A stretch of DNA of 64,000 nt, taken from the NCBI RefSeq assembly GCF_024496245.1, contig NZ_CP101740.1, positions 992,001-1,056,000 of the forward strand, in the 5' to 3' direction. The position numbers and the translations under genes were made by a program. This document shows, piece by piece, positions 1 to 9,993 of this stretch (positions are counted from its first letter, which is position 1; the number at the start of each line of letters is the position of its first letter). The stretch is from Sphingomonas qomolangmaensis (GTDB lineage: Bacteria; Pseudomonadota; Alphaproteobacteria; Sphingomonadales; Sphingomonadaceae). A model generated the notes under the pieces. The model was not told where the DNA came from. It did not search any database and was given only the letters and a program-made list of their open reading frames with translations.

Positions 1-808
1 CCTCGGCGCGCACCGCATCGGTTCGGCGGTCATAGGCTTCGCGGAGCGCGCGCAACCGGGCGGGGATCGCCACGACCCAATCGATCAGGTCGTTATCGTC
101 GGAGGGTGTGGCTTCTGCGCCGACCAACGCCGGATCGGCATACAGAACGTTCAGGAACAGCCGCGTCGAGGGCGCATAAGGGCTGAACCGGCTGGCATCG
201 GCGGGAAACAGCGCATGCACCGGGCTGATTGCGATCGCGTCGGCCCCGCGTTCGGCAAACGCGCGCGCGGTGGACACCAACGCTCCGAAATCGCCGAACG
301 CGCTGTCGCTGTCGTCGCGAAGCGCGGTGATCTGGACAGCGGGTCCCCACAACCGCCGGTCTCCCGCCGCATCGGCGACCGAAAAGCAGCGCGGCGGCGC
401 GATCGCGACGCCGATCTCGCGCGTGCCGAGGAGCAGGCGGTGATAGCCGATGGCGTCGATCGCGGGCACTCGAAGTCCTGCAGGGGTCGCCTCGACGATG
501 ATCTCGCGGCGGGTGCCGTCTTCGAACAGCAGTTCGGCAGGTCCAGCCTCGCCGCACGCCGCGGGCAAGGCAAATGCCTCACCCACCACCGCCGACACGA
601 AGCTGCACGCGGCGTCGCGGTCATGCACGATCCGGGCGATGCTATCGGCGATCGCGACGTCGCTATCGGCGGGGTAGCCCAGCGCCGCGAGGATCGCGAC
701 CAGCGACGTATCGGACACGCGCTGCGCCTCGCCCAGCGCATCTTCCCAATCGATCTGCAATCCGGCGGCCTCGGCCAGCCTGTGGAGCGCGCTCAATGTT
801 CGATCCAC
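1..808 (-). CDS. malQ: 4-alpha-glucanotransferase (amylomaltase), N-terminal part only
   Basis: The reading frame is open to the left edge, so the C-terminal part lies outside the window. The visible 269 or so residues resemble the N-terminal region of MalQ: a helical start (LSALHRLAEAAG), a beta-sandwich-like stretch, then LWGPAVQITALRDDSDSAFG and DAIAISPVHALFPAD, which match the entry to the GH77 barrel. The family transfers maltosyl and longer units between alpha-1,4-glucans in the cytoplasm. The start is uncertain: GTG at 808 overlaps the end of treZ by 16 bp, and TTG at 796 overlaps only its stop codon. It is the last visible gene of the glgE-treS-glgB-glgX-treZ operon. The catalytic residues are off the edge, so activity cannot be judged. 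Confidence 0.82.
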   Translation of the reverse strand, partial: MDRTLSALHRLAEAAGLQIDWEDALGEAQRVSDTSLVAILAALGYPADSDVAIADSIARIVHDRDAACSFVSAVVGEAFALPAACGEAGPAELLFEDGTRREIIVEATPAGLRVPAIDAIGYHRLLLGTREIGVAIAPPRCFSVADAAGDRRLWGPAVQITALRDDSDSAFGDFGALVSTARAFAERGADAIAISPVHALFPADASRFSPYAPSTRLFLNVLYADPALVGAEATPSDDNDLIDWVVAIPARLRALREAYDRRTDAVRAE

Positions 809-2505
809 GCGCCGAAGCTGCCGGGCGCGCCGGCGTTCCCCAGCACGAACAACGGATCGGCGATCTCGGGAAAGCCCACGCTCGCATCGGCCAAGTTGAT
901 CGCCAGCGTCAACGTCGCGCCATCGCCCATCCGCCAGCGTGCCACCACCGCGCCCTCGCCGATCACCTCGGCCCCGATCGACCGCGCGCCCTTCAGGCGT
1001 GGCACGATCGCCTCGCGCCGCAGCGCCAGCAGCCGCGCGTACAACGCGCGCCATTCCGCCACCGCCGGCCCCGGCACCGCACGCGATTGCACGAAAGTCG
1101 TCTCGGCGTTGGGATCGGGTATCCGCTCGCGCGCCGCCGGATCGGCGAACGCCGCGAACTGCGCGAACTCGCGGCGGCGGCCTTCGCGTACCGCGTCAGC
1201 CAGATCATCCTGAAAATCGGTGAAGAACAGGAACGGCGCTTCGCTGCCATCCTGGTCGCCCATGAACAGCAACGGGATTTGCGGCGACAAGAGGAGCAAT
1301 GAGGTAGCTGCGCGCAGCTTGGCGGGGTCGGCCAGCAGCGTCAGCCGCTCGCCCATTGCGCGGTTGCCGATCTGGTCGTGGTTCTGCAGGAACGACACGA
1401 ACGCGCTCGGCGGGAGGTGCCCGCTCGGCTTGCCGCGCGGCTCGCCCGCGTGGTTGGGCCATCCCTGGCCCTGGTAGATGAACCCTTCAGCCAAACAGCG
1501 GGCCAGCCGTTCGGCGGGACGCTCGGCGAAGTCGGCATAATAGCCGCTGGTCTCACCGGTCAGCAGCACATGCATGACATTATGGAAATCGTCGTTCCAT
1601 TGCGCGTCGTAACGCTCAGAAGTCAGGCGATCGGCGTCGTTGTTTTCATTTTCGAGTACCAGATGGACATGCCGGTCGGGTCCCACGGCGGCGCGCAATT
1701 CGCCCGCCAGCCGATCGAGGAAATCCTCGTTGCCGATCGCATGCACCGCATCGAAGCGCAGCCCGTCGCAGCGGTATTGATTGAGCCACATCGCCGCATT
1801 CTCGCGGAAGAACGCATGCACCGCGGGTGTCTCGACCGCCACCGCGCCGCCCCAGGGGGTGTCGACATCGGCATCGAAGAAGCCGCTGGCATACGCCCCC
1901 AGATAATTCCCGTCAGGGCCGAAGTGATTATACACGACGTCGAGAAACACCATCAGCCCAAGGCCATGCGCGCGATCGATCAGCGCCTTGAGATCGTCAG
2001 GCGTTCCATAGCTTTCGGCGGGGGCGAAGGGCAGCACGCCGTCATAGCCCCAGTTGCGCGTGCCGCCAAAGGCGTTGACCGGCATCAACTCGATCGCGGT
2101 CACACCCAACGCGGCGAGCGCGGGCAACGTTTCGGCAACCCCGGCAAACCCGCCGAGCGTACCGACATGCACCTCCTGGATCACCGCCTCTTCCCACGGA
2201 CGCCCGCGCCAATCGGCGGTCTGCCAGCCATAAGCGTCGGCATCGGTCACGACACTCCAGCCATGGACACCGCCCGCCTGCGCGCGCGATGCCGGATCGG
2301 GCACCGCCAGATCGGCATCGAGCCGGAAGCGATAGCGAGTGCCCGCCCCCGCCGCCGCCTCGACGCCGAACCAGCCATCGGCCTCGCGCGCCATCGCCAC
2401 CGGCGCGGCACCGTCGATCTCGAGCGTCACCGCATCGCGATCGGGTGCCCACAGGCGAAAGCGAGTGCGATCGGCCGCAAGCAGCGTCGGTCCCCACAAG
2501 GTCAT
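793..2505 (-). CDS. treZ: malto-oligosyltrehalose trehalohydrolase
   Basis: A 570-residue GH13 enzyme that releases trehalose from maltooligosyl trehalose made by TreY. An N-terminal CBM48/isoamylase-N-like domain (about 1-95) precedes the barrel. The conserved regions are visible: DVVYNH near 189-194, GLRFDAVHAI with nucleophile Asp252, LVLENEN with acid/base Glu285, and FLQNHDQIGNR. Length is normal for TreZ. ATG at 2505 overlaps the glgX stop by 4 bp (ATGA), which implies translational coupling. TreY, the obligate partner, is not in the window and is expected beyond malQ. The GNWGYDG-like loop (TRNWGYDGV) and FQNHDQIGN-type region IV favour TreZ over GlgB or GlgX. Confidence 0.92.
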   Translation of the reverse strand: MTLWGPTLLAADRTRFRLWAPDRDAVTLEIDGAAPVAMAREADGWFGVEAAAGAGTRYRFRLDADLAVPDPASRAQAGGVHGWSVVTDADAYGWQTADWRGRPWEEAVIQEVHVGTLGGFAGVAETLPALAALGVTAIELMPVNAFGGTRNWGYDGVLPFAPAESYGTPDDLKALIDRAHGLGLMVFLDVVYNHFGPDGNYLGAYASGFFDADVDTPWGGAVAVETPAVHAFFRENAAMWLNQYRCDGLRFDAVHAIGNEDFLDRLAGELRAAVGPDRHVHLVLENENNDADRLTSERYDAQWNDDFHNVMHVLLTGETSGYYADFAERPAERLARCLAEGFIYQGQGWPNHAGEPRGKPSGHLPPSAFVSFLQNHDQIGNRAMGERLTLLADPAKLRAATSLLLLSPQIPLLFMGDQDGSEAPFLFFTDFQDDLADAVREGRRREFAQFAAFADPAARERIPDPNAETTFVQSRAVPGPAVAEWRALYARLLALRREAIVPRLKGARSIGAEVIGEGAVVARWRMGDGATLTLAINLADASVGFPEIADPLFVLGNAGAPGSFGAWIEH

Positions 2506-4601
2506 TCGGGGGCCATCGTCCGGGTGGCCAGCGCCGCGCCCTGCGGGCCGACCTCATACTCGTCCTGGACCTCGATCGCGCCTTGGTCGGGCTTGGCGCT
2601 GTCGATCACGATCATCCGCGCGCCGCCGGGCGAGGGCATCTTGAACACGATCGGCTCGGGCGATGCGTTGAGCAGCAACGACACCAGCTCGATCTCGCCA
2701 TTCTCGAGCCGCATCGACCGGCGCATCACCAGCGCGCGGCCCTGGGGATTGTCCCAATCTTCAGGCGACAATTGCTCGCCGCGCTCGTCCCACCATTCGA
2801 GGTCGTCGATCCCCTGCCCCGGCGCGCCATCGCCATAGAGGAAATTGCCCGCGCGCAGCATCGGATAGCGGCGGCGAAGCGCGGTCAGCCGCGCGGTGAA
2901 GTCGATCAGCGCCTCGCCCTCGGGCGAGCGGGCCTGCTCCCAATCGAGCCAGCTGATCTCGTTGTCCTGGCAATAGGCGTTGTTGTTGCCGTGCTGCGTC
3001 CGGCCGAACTCGTCACCCGCCACCAGCAACGGCGTGCCGAGCGACGTGAACAACGTCGTCAGCATCGATCGCATCACCCGCTGGCGCGCGTCGTTGATGT
3101 CGCGATCCTCGGTCGGCCCCTCGGCACCCCAATTGCGCGAGTAATTCTCCGAATGGCCGTCGCGATTATCCTCACCATTCGCCTCATTGTGGCGTTGTTC
3201 ATAGGCGACGGTATCGAAGAGTGTGAAGCCGTCATGCGCGCCGATCAGGTTGACGCTGGCCCAGGGGCGCCGCGCGCGCCGGTCGAACAGGTCGCCCGAC
3301 CCCGCCAGCCGCGCCGCCAGATCGCCGCGCTGCGAAGGATCGCCGCGCCAGAACTTGCGCACGGTATCGCGATATTTGTCGTTCCATTCGGCGAACGACG
3401 GCGGGAAATTGCCGAGCTGATAGCCGCCGGGGCCGATGTCCCACGGCTCGGTCATCAGCTTCAGCCGCCCCAGCACGGGATCCTGGCGCAGCACGTCGAA
3501 GAACGCCGCCCCCGGATCGAAGCCGTCATCCTCGCGCCCCAGCGTCAGCCCCAGATCGAAGCGGAAGCCGTCGATCCCGAAGCTGGTCGCCCAATAGCGA
3601 AGGCTGTCGGCGACCATCTGGATCACCCGCGCCTTGGTGAGGTTCAGCGTGTTGCCGGTGCCGGTGTCGTTGATCGAATAGCGCAGGTTATCGGGCAGCA
3701 ACCGGTAATAGGTGGCGTTGTCGAGCCCGCGCCACGACAGCGTCGGCCCGCGCTCGGAGCCTTCGCAGGTGTGGTTGTAGACGACGTCTAGGATCACCTC
3801 GATCCCGGCGGCATGCAGGCGGCGCACCGCGCGGCGCAATTCGTCCTGCGTGTCGGTCGCGAAATAGCTCTGCTCGGGGGCGAAGAAGCCGAGCGTGTTA
3901 TAGCCCCAGTAATTCCGCAGCCCCTTTTCCTGCAGGAAGCGGTCCTGGGTGAAGGCATGGATCGGCATCAGCTCGAGCGCGGTCACGCCGATGCGCTTGA
4001 GATGCTCGATCACCTTGGGGTGGCCGAGCGCGGCATAGGTACCGCGCTCACGCGGCGGCACCAGGTCGAACAGCTTGGTCAGCCCCTTGACGTGCGCCTC
4101 GTAGATCACCGTTTCGGACCAGGGCGTGTTGGGCTTCACGTCGCGCGACCAGTCGAAATGATCGTCGACGACCACCGCCTTTGGCATCGCTATCGCGCTG
4201 TCGCGGCGATCGAAGCTCAGATCCTCGCGGCGCGATCGCACCTGATAGCCGTGCAGCGCGTCGGTCCAGCGCACCGGCCCCGACAGCTTGCGCGCATAGG
4301 GATCGAGCAGCAGCTTGTTCGAATTGAAGCGATGCCCTTCCTCGGGCGCATAGCGGCCATGCGCGCGATAGCCATAGAGCAGCCCCGGCCCCGCCTCGGG
4401 CAGATAGCCGTGCCAGACTTCGTCGGTCCATTCGGGCAGTTCATAGCGACGAAGCTCGCGCTTGCCGGTCTCGTCGAACACGCACAGCTCGATCTTCTCG
4501 GCATGCGCCGAAAACACCGCGAAGTTGACGCCAAGGCCGTCGAACGACGCGCCCAAGGGATAGGCAGACCCGGATTCGAGCCGGTCGGGTAGGGAATTCA
4601 A
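2502..4601 (-). CDS. glgX: glycogen debranching enzyme
   Basis: A 699-residue GH13 isoamylase-type enzyme that removes alpha-1,6 branches from glycogen. It has the GlgX layout: a CBM48 N-domain (starting about [20 protein letters not shown]), the barrel with [15 protein letters not shown], nucleophile in [14 protein letters not shown], acid/base Glu in [16 protein letters not shown], and [13 protein letters not shown], ending in a short beta domain. The start is a TTG at 4601 overlapping the stop of glgB (TTGA). In this operon it would supply linear maltodextrins to TreY/TreZ and MalQ. Length and motifs are typical; no damage seen. Confidence 0.94.
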   Translation of the reverse strand: MNSLPDRLESGSAYPLGASFDGLGVNFAVFSAHAEKIELCVFDETGKRELRRYELPEWTDEVWHGYLPEAGPGLLYGYRAHGRYAPEEGHRFNSNKLLLDPYARKLSGPVRWTDALHGYQVRSRREDLSFDRRDSAIAMPKAVVVDDHFDWSRDVKPNTPWSETVIYEAHVKGLTKLFDLVPPRERGTYAALGHPKVIEHLKRIGVTALELMPIHAFTQDRFLQEKGLRNYWGYNTLGFFAPEQSYFATDTQDELRRAVRRLHAAGIEVILDVVYNHTCEGSERGPTLSWRGLDNATYYRLLPDNLRYSINDTGTGNTLNLTKARVIQMVADSLRYWATSFGIDGFRFDLGLTLGREDDGFDPGAAFFDVLRQDPVLGRLKLMTEPWDIGPGGYQLGNFPPSFAEWNDKYRDTVRKFWRGDPSQRGDLAARLAGSGDLFDRRARRPWASVNLIGAHDGFTLFDTVAYEQRHNEANGEDNRDGHSENYSRNWGAEGPTEDRDINDARQRVMRSMLTTLFTSLGTPLLVAGDEFGRTQHGNNNAYCQDNEISWLDWEQARSPEGEALIDFTARLTALRRRYPMLRAGNFLYGDGAPGQGIDDLEWWDERGEQLSPEDWDNPQGRALVMRRSMRLENGEIELVSLLLNASPEPIVFKMPSPGGARMIVIDSAKPDQGAIEVQDEYEVGPQGAALATRTMAPE

Positions 4602-6784
4602 CTGTCGGTTCCTTCGAAACGGAGCACCATGCCGGCAAGCGGCGGTACGACGATGGCGGCGCTGGCGGGTTGACCGTCGGCCGGGTCGTCGGTGGCATGA
4701 ACCATCCCGCCATTGCCGATGTTCCCGCCGCCATAGATGTCGGCGTCGCTATTGAGCACTTCGCGCCACCGGCCCGCGCGCGGCAGACCGATGCTGTAGC
4801 CATGCTGCGGTTCGGGGCTCATGTTGATGACCACCACCACCGGCGCGTCGCCCGGCCCGCCTTGACGCGCATAGACCAGGATGCTGCGCTCGGCATCGGC
4901 GCCGACGATCCACTGGAAGCCAGCCGGATCGGTGTCGTGCGCGTGCAGCGCGGGTTCCGCGGTGTAGAGGTGGTTCAGGTCGCGCAGCAGCCGCTGCATC
5001 GATGCATGCTCGGGCTGGTCGAGCAATTCCCACGCCACCTGGGTGTCGTGGTTCCATTCGATGTCCTGCGCGATCTCGCAGCCCATGAAGAGCAATTTCT
5101 TGCCGGGATGCGTCCACATGAAGCTGAAATAGGCGCGCAGATTCGCGAATTTGCGCCAGCGATCGCCCGGCATCTTGCCGATCAGCGATCCCTTGCCATG
5201 GACGACCTCGTCATGGCTGATCGGGAGCACGAACTTCTCGGAAAAGGCATAGACCATCCCGAAGGTCAGCTCGTTATGGTGCCAGCGGCGATACATCGGG
5301 TTGCGCTCCGCATATTGGAGCGTGTCGTGCATCCAGCCCATGTTCCATTTGTACGAAAAGCCAAGGCCCCCTTGCGGCACTGGCGCCGACACGCCCGGCC
5401 ACGCGGTTGATTCCTCGGCGATCGTCATGACGCCGGGGAAGCGCTCGGCGACGACGCTGTTCATCCGCTTGAGGAATTCGACCGATTCGAGATTCTCGCG
5501 CCCGCCATGGATGTTGGGTACCCATTCGCCGGCCTTGCGGCTGTAGTCGCGGTACAGCATCGAGGCGACCGCATCGACGCGCAGCCCGTCGATATGGAAC
5601 GTCTCGAGCCACCAAAAAGCCGAGGCGAGCAGGAAGCCCGAAACTTCGCGCCGCCCGAGATTGTAGATCAGCGTGTTCCAATCCTGGTGGAACCCCTCGC
5701 GCGGATCAGCGTGTTCGTACAGCGGCGTGCCGTCGAACTGCGCAAGGCCATGCGCGTCGGTGGGGAAATGCGCGGGCACCCAATCGAGGATCACGCCGAT
5801 CCCCAAGCGATGACACGCATCGACGAACGCGGCGAACTGGTCGGGCCGCCCAAACCGCGCCGAGGGCGCGAATTGCGACAGCGGCTGATAGCCCCACGAG
5901 CCGCCGAAGGGATGCTCCATGATCGGCAGCAACTCGACATGGGTGAACCCCATATCGACCACATAGGGAATCAGCCGATCGCCCAGCGCCTGCCAGTCGA
6001 GCGTGCCCGTCGGATCATCGCCCGGCCGCAGCCACGACGCGGGATGGACTTCGTAGATCGAAATCGGCGCATCGGGCGCATGGCGCACGGCGCGTTCGGC
6101 AAGCCAATCGCCATCGGACCAGGCATAGTCGGGCACCGGCGCGACGATCGATCCGGTCGCGGGCGGCAATTCGGTCTGGCGCGCGAGCGGATCGGCCTTT
6201 TGGACGATGCTGCCATCGGCCCCGGCAATCTCGAACTTGTAATGCGTGCCAGCTCCGATGCGCGGGACGAACAGCTCCCACACGCCGGTGCCCCGGCGCA
6301 ACCGCATCGGGTGCCGCCTGCCGTCCCAGCCGTTGAAGTCACCGACCACCGACGCGCGGCGGGCATTGGGAGCCCAGACCGAAAAGGCGACGCCGCCCAC
6401 CCCTTCGATCGTCCGGGGATGCGCGCCCATGACGCGGGCGAGCTCGAGATGCCGCCCCTCGTTGAACAGATGCAGGTCGAGATCGCCCAGCACCAACCCG
6501 AAGCCATAAGGATCTTCGGTCTCCTGCACCGCGCCGCCCGGCCAGGCGATACGCAGCGCATAGGGCACGTCCTCTTCCAGCCTGCCGACGAACAGCCCGG
6601 GGGCAAGTTCGCCCAACGCGCCGATCGCGCGGCCATCATCGCGCGCGATCAGCGTCACCGCCTCGGCCCCCGGCTGGAAGGTGCGAACCTCGCCATCATG
6701 CGCGCCGAGCATCGCGAACGGATCGTCGAGCCGGCTTTCGAGCAAGGCCGCGGTGGCGCTCAGCAATTCGTCGCGGCCGCTCAC
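4598..6784 (-). CDS. glgB: 1,4-alpha-glucan branching enzyme
   Basis: A 728-residue branching enzyme, the standard length of the E. coli-like long form with two N-terminal CBM48-like domains (about 1-110 and 125-225). GH13 motifs: DWVPAHFP (334-341), GLRVDAVAS with nucleophile Asp404, MTIAEES with acid/base Glu457, and [14 protein letters not shown]. It introduces alpha-1,6 branches into linear glucan made by GlgE. The GTG start at 6784 overlaps the treS stop (GTGA). No glgA or glgC is present nearby, so the glucan chain in this locus is probably built by GlgE rather than from ADP-glucose; that is an inference from gene content in the window only. Confidence 0.95.
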   Translation of the reverse strand: MSGRDELLSATAALLESRLDDPFAMLGAHDGEVRTFQPGAEAVTLIARDDGRAIGALGELAPGLFVGRLEEDVPYALRIAWPGGAVQETEDPYGFGLVLGDLDLHLFNEGRHLELARVMGAHPRTIEGVGGVAFSVWAPNARRASVVGDFNGWDGRRHPMRLRRGTGVWELFVPRIGAGTHYKFEIAGADGSIVQKADPLARQTELPPATGSIVAPVPDYAWSDGDWLAERAVRHAPDAPISIYEVHPASWLRPGDDPTGTLDWQALGDRLIPYVVDMGFTHVELLPIMEHPFGGSWGYQPLSQFAPSARFGRPDQFAAFVDACHRLGIGVILDWVPAHFPTDAHGLAQFDGTPLYEHADPREGFHQDWNTLIYNLGRREVSGFLLASAFWWLETFHIDGLRVDAVASMLYRDYSRKAGEWVPNIHGGRENLESVEFLKRMNSVVAERFPGVMTIAEESTAWPGVSAPVPQGGLGFSYKWNMGWMHDTLQYAERNPMYRRWHHNELTFGMVYAFSEKFVLPISHDEVVHGKGSLIGKMPGDRWRKFANLRAYFSFMWTHPGKKLLFMGCEIAQDIEWNHDTQVAWELLDQPEHASMQRLLRDLNHLYTAEPALHAHDTDPAGFQWIVGADAERSILVYARQGGPGDAPVVVVINMSPEPQHGYSIGLPRAGRWREVLNSDADIYGGGNIGNGGMVHATDDPADGQPASAAIVVPPLAGMVLRFEGTDS

Positions 6785-9700
6785 GATGCACCCTCCTGCA
6801 ACAGGCCGCGCGCGGCGCGCGCAAGTCCCGCGATCGGCACGCCGATCCAGGCGGGCCGGTTGGCCGCCTCATAGGCGACTTCATACGCCGCCTTCTCGAG
6901 CACCATCAGATCGAGCAACGGTTCGTCGATCGCTTCCGACACGCCCTGATAACCTTGCAGGAACGCCTCGGCGGCGCTGCGACGGAACGCATCGTAGCGC
7001 GCATCGGTGCGGGCCTCGTCGGACTCGGCCATCGCGGGGCGTGCATGTTCGGCGACCGCGGCGGCATAGTCGAACGAGCGCAATACGCCGGCGATGTCGC
7101 GCTCGGGCAGATCCTTGGCGCGGCGCTCGTCGAGCGAGCGTACCGGCTCGCCTTCGAAGTCGATCAGCATCACGTCGCTGCCCGTCACCAGCATCTGCCC
7201 CAGATGCAGGTCGCCATGAATGCGCGTGCGCGTGCGCCCTTCGGCCTGGCGCGCGACTGCCTTGATCCGCTCCATCAGCGCCGAACGATTGTCGCGAAGA
7301 TAGGCGGCGGCTTCGGCGTCATTCTCGCCCAACGTCGCGGTGGCCAGCGACCCCAGCGCCTTGTCGACCTGACCTTCGATCCGCCCCGACAGGCTATCGG
7401 CATCGGCGAGCGTCATCGCCTCGGGGGCAAAGGCGGCATCGTCGCTCGGTTCCGCCAGCACGCCGTGCATCTGCGCGAGCCGCCGCCCGATATTCGCCGC
7501 GAAATTCTCGTAGTTCGACGAATTCCAGTCGGCATCGGTCGCCAGACGGTCGAGCACGCCAAGCGTCCACGCCCAGCCATCGCCCTGATTATAGACGAAG
7601 CGCTGGACCAGCATCAGCAAGGTCGATGCTTCGCCCTCGTCGAGCCAGACCTCGCCCAGGATCGCGGGCACATTCTCGAAGCCGCTGGCCGCAAGATAGC
7701 GGACCATCTCGGCATCGGGGTGAATCCCCGGCTGCACCTTGCGCAGCAGCTTGAGCACCGCGCGTTCGCCCAGCACCATCGTGCTGTTCGATTGCTCAGC
7801 CCCGATCCATTCGGGCACCGCATCGGGCTCGATGTCGAGCGCGTCGCTACCGGCGAAGCGCAGCGTGCCGCCCTCGACCGCGACGCTGTCGCCGCGCTTG
7901 AGCGCGCCGATCACCGCCTCGGCGAATTCGGCCACCGCAAACCCGTCGGTCAGCAGCCCCACCCGCCGCTCGCGCCGCACCCGGCCGATCGCCAAGTTCG
8001 AGGCGAACGGCCCGTGCTGCTCGCCTTCCCACGCGATGCCCAGCGGCAGCGTATAGGTCTGCGTTCCCGCGCCGGTGCTGACCTCGATCAGCGACAGCAC
8101 CAGATCGGTCGCCTGCGGCAGCGCGATCGTCCGCGCGACTCGGACCTGGCCGATCGTCTCGTCCTTCTCCCCGAACCAGCGGCGATGCGCGACATAACTC
8201 GGCAGGATCTCGCCTTCGAGCACCTGCGCGTTGCGCCCCTGCGTCACCCCCGACAATTCGGGTCGAAGCACGAAGGTATAGCGCTCGACATCGACCCCCG
8301 GCGCGGCGCTCGACCATTCGGGCGCGGCTTCGTCGACCGACAGCTTGAACCACAGGAAGCCATAAGGCGGCAGCGTCAGCAGATAGGGCAATTGGCCGAT
8401 CGCCGGGAAGGTCGCCCCGCCCGACATCTCGACCGGGGTCCGCCCGACGAAATCGTGCAGGTCGAGCTCGACCGCCTGCGCGGTGCGCCCCAGATTGGCC
8501 ACGCACAGCAGCACTTCGCCGTTGAGGTCGCGCAGATACGCCAGGATCTTGCGGTTGGCCGGCCGCAGGAAACGCTGCGTGCCGCGCCCGAACGCCTGAT
8601 GCTCGCGTCGGACCGCCAGCATCCGCTTGACCCAGTTGAGCATCGAATGCTGGTCGCGCTCCTGCGCCTCGACATTGACCGCCTGATAGCCATAGAGCGG
8701 GTCCATGATCGGCGGCAGCGTCAGGCTGGCGGGGTCGGCGCGCGAAAAGCCGCCATTGCGATCCGACGACCATTGCATCGGGGTGCGAACGCCGTCGCGA
8801 TCGCCGAGATACACGTTGTCGCCCATCCCGATCTCGTCGCCATAATACAGCACCGGGGTGCCCGGCATCGTCAGCAGCAGCGCGTTCATCAGCTCGATCC
8901 GACGACGATCGCGCTCCATCAAGGGCGCGAGGCGGCGACGGATGCCCAGGTTGATCCGCGCGCGCTTGTCGGCGGCATAGGTGTTCCACAAATAATCGCG
9001 CTCCTGATCGGTCACCATTTCGAGCGTCAGCTCGTCATGGTTGCGCAGGAAGATCGCCCATTGGCAGTTGTCGGGAATATCGGGGGTCTGGCGCATGATG
9101 TCGGTGATCGGGAATCGATCCTCCTGCGCCACCGCCATGTACATCCGCGGCATCAGCGGGAAATGGAACGACATATGGCATTCGTCGCCATAGCCCTGGT
9201 CGTTGGTGTCGCCGAAATATTGCTGGGTATCCTCGGGCCACATATTGGCCTCGGCCAGCAGCATCCGGTCGGGATAATGCGCGTCGAGATTGGCGCGGAT
9301 TTTCTTCAGCACTTCGTGCGTCTCGGGCAGATTCTCGTTCGAGGTGCCGTCGCGCTCGATCAGATAGGGGATCGCATCGAGCCGCAGCCCATCGACCCCG
9401 GCGTCGAGCCAGAAATGCATCACCGACAGCACTTCCTCGAGCACCTTGGGATTGTCGAAATTGAGGTCGGGCTGGTGCGAATAGAAGCGATGCCAGAAAT
9501 AAGCCTGCGCCTCGTCGTCCCAGGTCCAGTTCGACTTCTCGGTGTCGCAGAAGATGATCCGCGTACCCGAATACAGCTTGTCGGTGTCCGACCAGACATA
9601 GAAGTCGCGCTCGGGGCTGCCTGGCGGGGCCTTGCGCGCCGCCTGGAACCAGGGGTGCTGGTCCGAGGTATGGTTGATCACCAATTCGGTGATCACGCGC

Positions 9701-9993
9701 ATTCCACGCGCGTGCGCCGCCTCGATAAAGGCGCGCGCGTCGTCCATCGTCCCGTAATCGGGGCTGACCTCGCGATATTCGCCGATGTCATAGCCATCGT
9801 CGCGGCGCGGGCTCGGGTAGAAGGGCAGCAGCCAGATTGCGGTGACGCCCAATTCGGCGATGTAATCGAGCTTCGCCATCAGCCCGGCGAAATCGCCGAT
9901 GCCGTCGTCGTTCGAATCGTAGAAGGACTTGACGTGCACCTGATAGATGACGGCGTCCTTGTACCAGAGCGGATCCTGGTTCAGCGCGGTCAT
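6781..9993 (-). CDS. treS: trehalose synthase fused to maltokinase (TreS-Mak)
   Basis: A fusion of about 1070 residues. The N-terminal half (1 to about 540) is a GH13 trehalose synthase that interconverts maltose and trehalose: [24 protein letters not shown] with nucleophile Asp206, [11 protein letters not shown] with Glu248, and [12 protein letters not shown]. The C-terminal half is a Pep2/Mak-type maltokinase with an APH-like fold: IHGDLHLGQ at 925-933 and the metal-binding DFEGEP at 945-950. It makes maltose 1-phosphate for GlgE. I chose the ATG at 9993 ([18 protein letters not shown]), which overlaps the glgE stop by 4 bp; the frame is open further upstream but that extension is low-complexity shadow coding inside glgE. 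Such fusions are known in many proteobacteria. Confidence 0.95.
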   Translation of the reverse strand: MTALNQDPLWYKDAVIYQVHVKSFYDSNDDGIGDFAGLMAKLDYIAELGVTAIWLLPFYPSPRRDDGYDIGEYREVSPDYGTMDDARAFIEAAHARGMRVITELVINHTSDQHPWFQAARKAPPGSPERDFYVWSDTDKLYSGTRIIFCDTEKSNWTWDDEAQAYFWHRFYSHQPDLNFDNPKVLEEVLSVMHFWLDAGVDGLRLDAIPYLIERDGTSNENLPETHEVLKKIRANLDAHYPDRMLLAEANMWPEDTQQYFGDTNDQGYGDECHMSFHFPLMPRMYMAVAQEDRFPITDIMRQTPDIPDNCQWAIFLRNHDELTLEMVTDQERDYLWNTYAADKRARINLGIRRRLAPLMERDRRRIELMNALLLTMPGTPVLYYGDEIGMGDNVYLGDRDGVRTPMQWSSDRNGGFSRADPASLTLPPIMDPLYGYQAVNVEAQERDQHSMLNWVKRMLAVRREHQAFGRGTQRFLRPANRKILAYLRDLNGEVLLCVANLGRTAQAVELDLHDFVGRTPVEMSGGATFPAIGQLPYLLTLPPYGFLWFKLSVDEAAPEWSSAAPGVDVERYTFVLRPELSGVTQGRNAQVLEGEILPSYVAHRRWFGEKDETIGQVRVARTIALPQATDLVLSLIEVSTGAGTQTYTLPLGIAWEGEQHGPFASNLAIGRVRRERRVGLLTDGFAVAEFAEAVIGALKRGDSVAVEGGTLRFAGSDALDIEPDAVPEWIGAEQSNSTMVLGERAVLKLLRKVQPGIHPDAEMVRYLAASGFENVPAILGEVWLDEGEASTLLMLVQRFVYNQGDGWAWTLGVLDRLATDADWNSSNYENFAANIGRRLAQMHGVLAEPSDDAAFAPEAMTLADADSLSGRIEGQVDKALGSLATATLGENDAEAAAYLRDNRSALMERIKAVARQAEGRTRTRIHGDLHLGQMLVTGSDVMLIDFEGEPVRSLDERRAKDLPERDIAGVLRSFDYAAAVAEHARPAMAESDEARTDARYDAFRRSAAEAFLQGYQGVSEAIDEPLLDLMVLEKAAYEVAYEAANRPAWIGVPIAGLARAARGLLQEGAS

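Noticed and set aside
1378..2838. Plus-strand frame antisense to treZ/glgX
   Set aside because: Shadow of two real genes; begins and ends inside coding regions without features.
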